Below, in pieces: positions 1 to 6,715 of a stretch of DNA of 14,080 nucleotides. A model generated the notes under the pieces. It searched no databases. It saw only the letters and a program-made list of their open reading frames with translations, and had not been told where the DNA came from. Every line of letters begins with the position of its first letter. Position 1 is the first letter of the stretch. The stretch lies in contig CALFUF010000139.1 of assembly GCA_937916405.1 (NCBI GenBank), positions 1 to 14,080 of the forward strand, read 5' to 3'. The translations under genes were made by a program, and so were the position numbers. This DNA is from an uncultured Prevotella sp. Lineage in GTDB: Bacteria; Bacteroidota; Bacteroidia; Bacteroidales; Bacteroidaceae.

Positions 1-2394
1 GTCGCGGTTGCGATAGGTAAGTGAGAACTCCAGACCGCTGTTCTCCATCGAAGCGGCGTTCATCGTGACACTTGCATTCGAAACACCGGCGCTGGCGGGA
101 ACAGGCACTGCATAATGCAGGTCCTCCGACTTGTTCTTGTACCACTCTGCCGTGAATTCGATGCGGTTGTTGAAGAAAGCCAAGTCGAGACCAACGTTCA
201 TGGTCTTTCTCTTCTCCCAAGAGAGGTTCTCGTTGACGAAGGTAGAGATAGCCGAACCGGTCACTGCCTGGTTGCCGAACGAATAAGTCATGTTATTACG
301 AGCCATGGTAGCCTGGATAGCATAGTCGCCTACAGCGGCCTCATATCCCAGTTCACCATAACTGGCGCGCAGTTTGAACATATTGACAATGTCGCGATCG
401 ATGGGGAAGAACTTCTCCTTGTCGAAACGCCAACCCAGAGAGAACGAACTGAAGGTGTCCCAACGATTATCGGCGGAAAGGCGGGAACTTCCGTCGCGAC
501 GAACAATGGCTGAGATAAGGTATTTTCCATCGTAGTCGTAGTTCAGACGAGCCAGATAAGAAGCAAGCGTGTGCTTATACTCGTATGATTCAGCATCACG
601 CGTCAGAGCATTCTGAATCTGCAGGAAGTAGGGCTCATTCATGTTTACACCCCAGGCTGACAGAGTCTGAGTGTTCTCCTCTTCGTATGTCTGACCTGCA
701 ACGAGGTTGATGTGGTGCAGACCGAGGGTGCCCTCGTAAGTCAGCGTGTTCTCTATCAGAGCGTCGGTGTATTTGCGATGTGCCTTTGTCAGACGCTCAT
801 TCTCCTTGGCCAGATACACACGGTTACTCTGAACCCAAGCAGGAATCCATGTCTTGTCATTGCAACTGGTAGTACTGTATGAGAGATTAATCCTGTAGGT
901 CAGATTGTGATTCTTTGACTTGATACCAAGCATATTCAGCAGGTCAACATCGGCAGAAGCCGTACCCATAAAGCGGTCAACAACGGTATTGCGCTCAAGC
1001 AGGTTGTTAACCAAAAGCGGGTTCATGGCCGAGATGTCACCGTGAACGGTGTCGTAATAGACACCATAGCCGTAGGCATCGTACTGCCAACCGCTTGCAG
1101 AACCTACAATGTCGTCGAGTACCCATGTCGAGGAGTCGTATGCCTTGATGGTGGGCTGCATGTTAAGCACACCGGCCAACACGTTACCCAGGTTACCATA
1201 GAGACCCTGGATATACTCATTGGCATTCGAAATAGATGTTGAGTTCTGGTCGGAGTGTGAATAGACAAGACTGGTGCGGAACTTGATGAACTTCGTGTCC
1301 ATTGTATTGTTCACACGTGCGGTATAACGACGGAAGTCAGGGCCTGTACCCTCGATGGTTCCTTTCTGGTCGTAGTAGTCAAGACCTATATTATAAGTAT
1401 TGTTGGCACCACCACCAGAGAGGTTTACATTGTGATTCTGACGGATACCGGTCTTGAATGCCTCCTTGAACCAGTCGGTATCGGTATTGTCCTGGAAGTG
1501 ATAATTACCGTCCGAACCAAGGCTGTAGCCTCCTGGCAGAGGTGTACCGCTGTTGGCGGCAGCAATACCAAGATAGTTGCTGTATTGCTCAGCATTCATC
1601 AGGTCGTACTTGTCGTTCGAAACGATGTCGGCACCGAAGTATCCCTTATAGTCCACCTTCAGCGGCTGGTCTTTCTTACCACCCTTAGTCGTGATGATCA
1701 CCACACCGTTAGCAGCACGAGAACCGTAGATGGCACCGGCAGAAGCATCCTTCAGCACCTGGATGGTCTCAATGTCGTTCGGAGAGAAGTCACGGATAGA
1801 GGTACCCATGGGCACACCGTCAATCACATACAGAGGAGCAGTGCTTCCGAAAGAACCGATACCACGGATACGCACGGAGGGGTCTGCACCAGGCTGACCG
1901 TCAGAGGTAATCTGCACACCTGCCACCTTACCTTCCAGCATCGTGGAGATGTTGGAGTTTGATACACGCTTCAACTCCTCAGCGTTCACGATAGATACGG
2001 CACCCGTCAAGTCTGCCTTTTTCTGGGTACCGTAACCTACAACGACCACCTGGTCGAGAATCTGAGAGTCAGACTCTAACTGGATAGGCTCCAGTGCTGC
2101 ACGACCACGGACTGCGACCTCACGGTCCTTATAGCCCACATAACTAATCACGAGTGTTGCGTTAGAGGCTGCGTCAATCTGGAAATTACCGTCAATGTCG
2201 GTCACACTTCCCGTCTGAGCACCCTTCACTCTAACTGTTGCACCAATCAGGGGTTCCCCGTCCTGGTCAACAACCTGGCCCTTGACCTTAATGGTCTGCT
2301 GGGTCACTGCCGCATTTGCAGAAATAGGACAGACTGTCAGTCCACCCGTCATTCCCAAAGTCAGCATCAAAGAGAATAATACTTCTTTTCTCAT
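1..2394 (-). CDS. SusC/RagA-family TonB-linked outer membrane transporter (3' end outside window)
   Basis: This gene encodes an outer-membrane TonB-dependent transporter of the SusC/RagA family, which imports oligosaccharides or other ligands together with a SusD-type lipoprotein. The start at 2392-2394 gives a signal peptide ending near SANA (residues 25-28), a carboxypeptidase-regulatory-like domain (about 36-105, with GEPLIGATV), a plug beginning near QVVVVGYGT (115-123), and the SusC signature GSRAANGVVIITTKGG (224-239). Beta-barrel sequence follows to the window edge. The frame stays open for 798 codons; family members are usually about 1000 residues, so roughly the last fifth lies beyond position 1. 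A susD partner would be expected just downstream on the same strand. Its promoter carries a candidate binding site for the upstream regulator. The substrate cannot be read from the sequence. The family call is very secure. Confidence 0.96.
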   Translation of the reverse strand, partial: MRKEVLFSLMLTLGMTGGLTVCPISANAAVTQQTIKVKGQVVDQDGEPLIGATVRVKGAQTGSVTDIDGNFQIDAASNATLVISYVGYKDREVAVRGRAALEPIQLESDSQILDQVVVVGYGTQKKADLTGAVSIVNAEELKRVSNSNISTMLEGKVAGVQITSDGQPGADPSVRIRGIGSFGSTAPLYVIDGVPMGTSIRDFSPNDIETIQVLKDASAGAIYGSRAANGVVIITTKGGKKDQPLKVDYKGYFGADIVSNDKYDLMNAEQYSNYLGIAAANSGTPLPGGYSLGSDGNYHFQDNTDTDWFKEAFKTGIRQNHNVNLSGGGANNTYNIGLDYYDQKGTIEGTGPDFRRYTARVNNTMDTKFIKFRTSLVYSHSDQNSTSISNANEYIQGLYGNLGNVLAGVLNMQPTIKAYDSSTWVLDDIVGSASGWQYDAYGYGVYYDTVHGDISAMNPLLVNNLLERNTVVDRFMGTASADVDLLNMLGIKSKNHNLTYRINLSYSTTSCNDKTWIPAWVQSNRVYLAKENERLTKAHRKYTDALIENTLTYEGTLGLHHINLVAGQTYEEENTQTLSAWGVNMNEPYFLQIQNALTRDAESYEYKHTLASYLARLNYDYDGKYLISAIVRRDGSSRLSADNRWDTFSSFSLGWRFDKEKFFPIDRDIVNMFKLRASYGELGYEAAVGDYAIQATMARNNMTYSFGNQAVTGSAISTFVNENLSWEKRKTMNVGLDLAFFNNRIEFTAEWYKNKSEDLHYAVPVPASAGVSNASVTMNAASMENSGLEFSLTYRNRD

Positions 2395-2446
2395 TGCTAA
2401 TTGTTTAAAGGTTAGAATTCTGTTAGTAATTAAAATTAACTGCCTA

Positions 2447-2454
2447 CAAAATTA
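2447..2454 (-). promoter_or_regulatory. -7 box of the susC promoter
   Basis: The minus strand reads TAATTTTG, matching the Bacteroidetes -7 consensus TAnnTTTG, and implies a leader of about 45 nt before the susC start codon. No TTTG lies at the usual 19-20 bp upstream; the nearest is 26 bp away, inside the direct repeat. This fits a promoter that depends on an activator. Confidence 0.6.
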
Positions 2455-2473
2455 AACGATTCGCGCACATGAG

Positions 2474-2507
2474 AGGTGGACAAAACAAAAATAAAGGTGG
2501 ACAAAAC
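2474..2507. promoter_or_regulatory. 13-bp direct repeat, candidate activator site at the susC promoter
   Basis: Two identical copies of AGGTGGACAAAAC lie at 2474-2486 and 2495-2507, offset by exactly 21 bp, or two helical turns. They begin 19 bp upstream of the susC -7 box. Tandem sites of this kind suit a dimer of AraC-type DNA-binding domains, and such a domain ends the neighbouring regulator. The repeat is seen directly; its role is inferred. Confidence 0.65.
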
Positions 2508-2544
2508 GGTAAGTTGGCGAATTTTACACCATACTTGTCGTTAA

Positions 2545-5517
2545 TTAGTCTTCACCCACATAGCTACTGGGGCTACATCCATACTGATGGGTGAAGCAAC
2601 GGGTGAAATACTTAGGGTCGTTGAAACCCACCTTATAGGCAATCTCGGTAATATTACGGTTGGCATAGTTCTCAAGCAACAGACGTTTGGCAATGGTCAG
2701 ACGATAGTTACGGATAAACTGTCCCGTGCTCACTCCAGCCTCTGCATTAAGACGCTTAGACAATAATGGTTTACTCATACCGATTGCCGCCGCAAACTCC
2801 GTCACGCCAAAGTCACTATTGGTATAATGCTGCTCCAGAATCTCTGTGGCATGATCCATAAAGGGTCTGTTTTGAGCCATCACCTCCTGCTTGTCAGCCT
2901 CCACACTCTTATGATAACTCTGCTTGAGTTTCTCATGGTTATCGAGGATATTCTGAATGCGCGACTGCAACTGCTGGGGCTCTTCTGCCTCTTCTAATAC
3001 TTTACGGATAGGAGTCAACAGCTTCTCTGCTTCTTGCCGTTTCCATTCTTCCTCTTTGTAACGATAGAACCAAAGGGCAAAGCCTACCAATACTACCAGA
3101 AGCAACAACCTAAACCACCAACTCTTCCAGAAATAGGGTGTGACGTGTACTTTCACAAAGATGACATGCTCATCGTCACCACTCAATTCAGTACTATATT
3201 TCACTTCAAGCGTATAGTTACCTGGCATCAAGCTAGTATAACGTACAGCATGCTCACCAGGTTTCAGGCTGATCCACTCGTCCTCAAAGTCCTTCAGACG
3301 ATAACTGTAGTGCCCCGTTGCCTCTCCCGCATATGTCAGAGCTGAGAACTCGATGGTAAAAGACTTGTTGGACTCATGCAGATGGATAACGTCTGCACTT
3401 GAGATATCAGCATCGATGAAGTCACTGTTTTTGGATGGAGTCACCACCTGGTTATCGACCATCAAACGGGTAAAAGTGAGGTGGACAGGATAAACAGCAT
3501 CCTTATTTTCGTCCACCACCTCTATCAAACCGTTCATACTACCCAAGTAGATAATACCATCGGAGCCTTTCACGGCGGAGTTCCAATAGAACTGCTGACA
3601 AAGAAGTCCGTCTCGTTCGCTATAATTAACAAAGGTACGCGCGCGAAGGTCATAGACAGACAGTCCATTAGCGGTTGTAATCCACAAACGTCCCTGAGCA
3701 TCCTCTACCATTCCCTTCACGCAATTATTGGCGAGACCGTCGTCAGCAGTCAGTGCTCGGAAGGTCTCTTTTCCTTTTTCATCAACAACACGCTGATAGA
3801 GACCATAGCCATTGGAGCCCAACCATAAAGTTCCATCCTTCACCTCGTAAAAACAACTGATCTTATCGACGACACCAGACTCTGGATGATCCAGTTTCGC
3901 AAAAAGACTCCTAACCTGGAACTTGCCCCCCCCAGTTTGACGAGAGCGCAAGTCGATAACCCTGACACCTGTCATGCATCCCATCCATAACATGCCCTTT
4001 TTATCTATGATGGCACCGATACAACCACGGACATTACGGTTATCCTCAAAGGGGTCCTCCAGGCTGCCGGTCTTTAAATCATAGTAAAAGACACCATCAT
4101 TTGAACCTATCCACAGGGCATCATGATACTTATCATAGGCAAGAGAACCAATATAGTTTGTCTGTGCCACCATAGCGGCAGGCATATCGACATGTACAAC
4201 CCTCTGATGGTCGGACAGGGAAATCACATTCAGTCCACCACCCCAGGTACCAATCCACAACTGCCCATGGGCATCAGCCTCTAACACAGAGACAGAATTA
4301 TGTGACAGACCAGAGTTCTGTGTCGTCCAGTGAACAAAGTTTTTGTCTCCTGCGCCTCTTCGGTTCAGTCCCCCTTCTACCGTTCCTGCCCATAATGTCC
4401 CGTCAGCCTCCACATACATCGCATTGACTGGACGAGGAGACAATGAGCCTCCATCGGCTGGATCATTGGCGTGGTTATGAAGCAGCAGCGGACGAGGTGA
4501 CAGCTTCACAATACCTGCCGTCTCCGTTCCTATCCATATCTGTCCGTCACGCACCATCAGACAGTGCACAAAGTCGCTGGGTAAGGGTGTGACAGTTGTG
4601 GAGTTATCCCAATGGGAAAAGGTTCCCTGCTGCTCGTCAAGGATATTGACACCACGCAGACTGCCGACCATGAGTCTGCCATCGGGAGTCTCTGCCAAAG
4701 AGGTAGTATAATCATGGGCTATAGAAGTAGCGTCAGCAGTATGGCGATACGACTGCATGGTACGGGCATACTGGTCGTAAGCATAGAGTCCTTGGTTGGT
4801 GGTGATCCATATCTTACTACCCCGTTTAAGGATGTCTGTCACATAAAGTCCTCGTAACTGGCTCATCACCGGGGCAATATCCTCTCGTACCAGTTTTCCG
4901 CCACGCTCAGCAAGACGAAAGAGCCCACCGTCCACACATGCCCATACCGTTCCGTTGTCATCAATATCCTTCACACAGATGTCAGGAATATTGCCAATAT
5001 AATGTAAACTCCCTATATGCACTACGTCTCCGCTATCATCAAAGGTATAGCGGAAAATAGTATCACCAGAAACTTGCCAGAGAGCACCTTTACTGTCGCT
5101 ATAGACCTTGACCGACAATCTGTCCAGCATGTGACTGATGTCACCACCCTGACATTTTGGTGTCGTACGGCTCATGGTCCGCATCTCAATCACATCCGTA
5201 CGCTCATCGTAGGCTATCCACAAACGGTGATGACTGTCTTCCGCTATGCTCTTACAGGAATTACTGCTCCACCCTTTCGGATTTGCCAAAGCTGTGGTCA
5301 TAAACGAGAAGCCATCATAGCGCACGGCTCCGCCTCCATAGGTGGATATCCAGACAAAGCCCTTACTATCGACGAAGAACTGGTTGACATGGTTATGCGG
5401 AAGTCCTACCGACAAGTCGAGCGTAGTCATCTGATAATGCTCCGTCAACACATTCTGCGCTGATAGCCGCCCGACGGCCATCATCAATATCACAAGGAAA
5501 AGGCATTTCTTCCACAT
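2545..5517 (-). CDS. HTCS-like transmembrane regulator: propeller, Y_Y_Y, one helix, AraC domain; no kinase
   Basis: The 990-residue product has a signal peptide (MWKKCLFLVILMMAVGRLSA), about fourteen Reg_prop-type repeats with a [LI]W[IV]G core (enough for two seven-bladed propellers, roughly 25-690), a Y_Y_Y domain (about 712-798, SYRLKDFEDEW, SLMPGNYTLEV), one membrane helix (about 799-818), a charged helical linker (819-885) and a C-terminal AraC-type helix-turn-helix pair (about 885-990, with IGMSKPLLSKRL and ITEIAYKVGFNDPKYFTRCF). Classical hybrid two-component regulators carry HisKA, HATPase and receiver domains between helix and HTH; the 66-residue linker here has none. The protein probably senses a glycan in the periplasm and binds DNA directly from the membrane, activating the adjacent susC. 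The start at 5517 was chosen because the next upstream ATG lies in the -33 box. Architecture is clear; ligand and target are inferred. Confidence 0.93.
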   Translation of the reverse strand: MWKKCLFLVILMMAVGRLSAQNVLTEHYQMTTLDLSVGLPHNHVNQFFVDSKGFVWISTYGGGAVRYDGFSFMTTALANPKGWSSNSCKSIAEDSHHRLWIAYDERTDVIEMRTMSRTTPKCQGGDISHMLDRLSVKVYSDSKGALWQVSGDTIFRYTFDDSGDVVHIGSLHYIGNIPDICVKDIDDNGTVWACVDGGLFRLAERGGKLVREDIAPVMSQLRGLYVTDILKRGSKIWITTNQGLYAYDQYARTMQSYRHTADATSIAHDYTTSLAETPDGRLMVGSLRGVNILDEQQGTFSHWDNSTTVTPLPSDFVHCLMVRDGQIWIGTETAGIVKLSPRPLLLHNHANDPADGGSLSPRPVNAMYVEADGTLWAGTVEGGLNRRGAGDKNFVHWTTQNSGLSHNSVSVLEADAHGQLWIGTWGGGLNVISLSDHQRVVHVDMPAAMVAQTNYIGSLAYDKYHDALWIGSNDGVFYYDLKTGSLEDPFEDNRNVRGCIGAIIDKKGMLWMGCMTGVRVIDLRSRQTGGGKFQVRSLFAKLDHPESGVVDKISCFYEVKDGTLWLGSNGYGLYQRVVDEKGKETFRALTADDGLANNCVKGMVEDAQGRLWITTANGLSVYDLRARTFVNYSERDGLLCQQFYWNSAVKGSDGIIYLGSMNGLIEVVDENKDAVYPVHLTFTRLMVDNQVVTPSKNSDFIDADISSADVIHLHESNKSFTIEFSALTYAGEATGHYSYRLKDFEDEWISLKPGEHAVRYTSLMPGNYTLEVKYSTELSGDDEHVIFVKVHVTPYFWKSWWFRLLLLVVLVGFALWFYRYKEEEWKRQEAEKLLTPIRKVLEEAEEPQQLQSRIQNILDNHEKLKQSYHKSVEADKQEVMAQNRPFMDHATEILEQHYTNSDFGVTEFAAAIGMSKPLLSKRLNAEAGVSTGQFIRNYRLTIAKRLLLENYANRNITEIAYKVGFNDPKYFTRCFTHQYGCSPSSYVGED

Positions 5518-5525
5518 AACGATAG

Positions 5526-5557
5526 CAAAGGTACAAATAAGAAAGTAAAATGCCAAA
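5526..5557 (-). promoter_or_regulatory. Promoter of the HTCS-like regulator gene
   Basis: The minus strand carries TTTG (5554-5557), a 20-bp spacer and TACCTTTG (5526-5533), a full match to the Bacteroidetes promoter consensus. The predicted transcription start near 5520 leaves only about 3 nt before the ATG at 5517, so the mRNA would be almost leaderless. It also argues against the in-frame upstream ATG at 5554-5556. Confidence 0.65.
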
Positions 5558-5622
5558 TAAATTTGGTATTTTCGAAACGTATCTTGATTTTTTCCAAAAG
5601 ATTGGAGTTAACGGGTCCATTC

Positions 5623-5712
5623 GGGCGAAATCCATAAGGAAACAGACCGATTTCGCCCAAGAGCCATGTATTTTGGGCGAAATCACAACAAAAACTTATC
5701 GATTTCGCCCAA
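5623..5712. repeat. Two inverted repeats of GGGCGAAATC/GATTTCGCCC in a 52-bp tandem
   Basis: Four copies of one motif alternate in orientation: GGGCGAAATC at 5623-5632, GATTTCGCCCAA at 5649-5660, TTGGGCGAAATC at 5673-5684 and GATTTCGCCCAA at 5701-5712. Each inverted pair has a 16-bp spacer and the two pairs are offset by exactly 52 bp. The array ends next to the plus-strand promoter of a gene remnant, so it may be that lost gene's operator. Alternatively it could form hairpins on either strand. Confidence 0.75.
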
Positions 5713-5716
5713 ATGC

Positions 5717-5748
5717 TTTGGTCATTTGAACTATTTTACGTAAATTTG
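5717..5748 (+). promoter_or_regulatory. Orphan plus-strand promoter
   Basis: TTTG (5717-5720), a 20-bp spacer and TAAATTTG (5741-5748) form a complete Bacteroidetes promoter on the plus strand. The predicted start near 5754 is a few bases before the ATG at 5761. The only reading frame there stops after 15 codons, so the promoter appears to have outlived its gene. Confidence 0.6.
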
Positions 5749-5760
5749 CACCAAAATCAT

Positions 5761-5808
5761 ATGTCAATGGAGACCATCATTGGAAGAAAAGAAAATATTC
5801 TGACATGA
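5761..5808 (+). pseudogene. Probable 5' remnant of an AAA ATPase gene
   Basis: A 15-codon frame reads MSMETIIGRKENILT and stops. The string METIIGRKE closely resembles, from memory, the conserved N-terminus of a large family of Bacteroidetes ATP-binding proteins that typically begin MExIIGRKEE followed by a Walker A motif. No Walker A or other ATPase sequence follows before the terminator of the next gene. It sits behind a consensus promoter and an inverted-repeat array, as a genuine ATPase gene does at 12520. The best reading is the truncated start of a gene lost by deletion; it could instead be a short regulatory peptide. The frame and promoter are seen; the family link is recalled rather than searched. 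Confidence 0.5.
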
Positions 5809-5867
5809 TACCATGCGAAATCACATTAGATGATCTTTTCTCTGACTAACACTCGCTTACGAGACAC

Positions 5868-5896
5868 AAAAAATGCGCTCCCTTTTGAGGAGCGCA
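5868..5896 (-). terminator. Intrinsic terminator after the beta-barrel gene
   Basis: On the minus strand an 8-bp perfect stem (TGCGCTCC with GGAGCGCA, 5874-5881 and 5889-5896, 7-nt loop) is followed by six T residues (5868-5873). It begins about 22 nt past the stop codon at 5919. Confidence 0.85.
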
Positions 5897-5918
5897 ACTT
5901 TCTTCATAACTTGTCGTA

Positions 5919-6473
5919 TTAGAGAGCAAACTTGTAACCAAGAGTAATCTGGAATACGCTGTTCTTTGTCTTCTCTGTAGCTTCCTTCATAGTCTTTGTC
6001 AGACCGATGTTGTAACGAGCGTCCAGCACGAAATTCTGATACTCATAAGACAGACCTACAGGAATAGAGAAGTCTACCTTCTTGCACGCATCTGAGAAGC
6101 TGTTACCATCATTGGAAGCACGTACCAAGAAACCTGGCTGTACACCTGCTTTAATCGCAAGTCCCTTAACAACATAGTACTGAGCCAAGATGGGGATGTT
6201 GATGTAGTCCATGCCGCTCTTCTTATCTGCACCATCATACTTAAAGCCCTGCATAGAATAGAGCACACCAGCAGAAATACCGAAGTTCTCTGCAACACCA
6301 TACTCAGCCTCAACTCCAGCGGCAAGACCAACAGTAGTCTTTGCACCATCTCCTGTAATCTTAGAGATGTTGATACCAACCTTTGGCTGCAGAGTAATCT
6401 GACCAACCTCATTCTGTGCGTTTGCGCTAATTGCTGCGATCATCATAGCAGCGATCATCATCATTTTCTTCAT
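5919..6473 (-). CDS. Small outer membrane beta-barrel (porin family) protein
   Basis: The 184-residue product has a clear signal peptide (MKKMMMIAAMMIAAISANAQ, residues 1-20) and a mature part of alternating beta-strand segments such as GVEAEYGVAENFGISAGVLY and LSYEYQNFVLDARYNIGL, ending in GYKFAL. This fits the outer membrane protein beta-barrel domain family (OMP_b-brl type), common in Bacteroidetes and mostly of unknown function. The start at 6473 was chosen over the longer frame from 6557 because it begins the signal peptide and lies about 38 nt after the predicted transcription start. The gene has its own promoter and terminator, so it is a single-gene unit. It is probably a small surface porin or structural barrel; no ligand can be inferred. 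Confidence 0.9.
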   Translation of the reverse strand: MKKMMMIAAMMIAAISANAQNEVGQITLQPKVGINISKITGDGAKTTVGLAAGVEAEYGVAENFGISAGVLYSMQGFKYDGADKKSGMDYINIPILAQYYVVKGLAIKAGVQPGFLVRASNDGNSFSDACKKVDFSIPVGLSYEYQNFVLDARYNIGLTKTMKEATEKTKNSVFQITLGYKFAL

Positions 6474-6516
6474 AATCGTATTCTTTTTTAGTGAATAATG
6501 TTTATTAACTCTACTG

Positions 6517-6547
6517 CAAAGATAAGACAAATTTTTAAAACGACAAT
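6517..6547 (-). promoter_or_regulatory. Promoter of the beta-barrel gene
   Basis: The minus strand shows ATTG (6544-6547), a 19-bp spacer and TATCTTTG (6517-6524), matching the Bacteroidetes consensus and giving a leader of about 38 nt to the start codon at 6473. The stretch from 6548 to 6715 is AT-rich and shows no gene; I see no convincing terminator for the glycosidase gene in it. Confidence 0.7.
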
Positions 6548-6715
6548 GAAATTTCATTAAAATTTGCAGTTTATGGTGCTTTTTTCTTGTTTTTAGTCAA
6601 TTCTTTGACGTTTTTTGACGAAAAAAGTTTGAATATTCCTCTTTTGTGATGTGTTTTCCTCTTAGCGAACGCACCTTCGACCAGTTGGCATTGTTCACCA
6701 CAAAACAAGCACCAT

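Noticed and set aside
115..1962. Plus-strand reading frames of up to 176 codons opposite the SusC gene
   Set aside because: They are antisense to a long, clearly recognisable SusC coding frame, show no family motifs and no promoter; they are shadows of its codon composition.
5518..5556. Longer N-terminus for the regulator from the ATG at 5554-5556
   Set aside because: That ATG lies inside the -33 box of a consensus promoter and would place extra residues ahead of a good signal peptide.
5393..5686. A 97-codon minus-strand frame over the regulator start
   Set aside because: It overlaps the regulator signal peptide out of frame and runs through the promoter and the inverted-repeat array; no recognisable protein.
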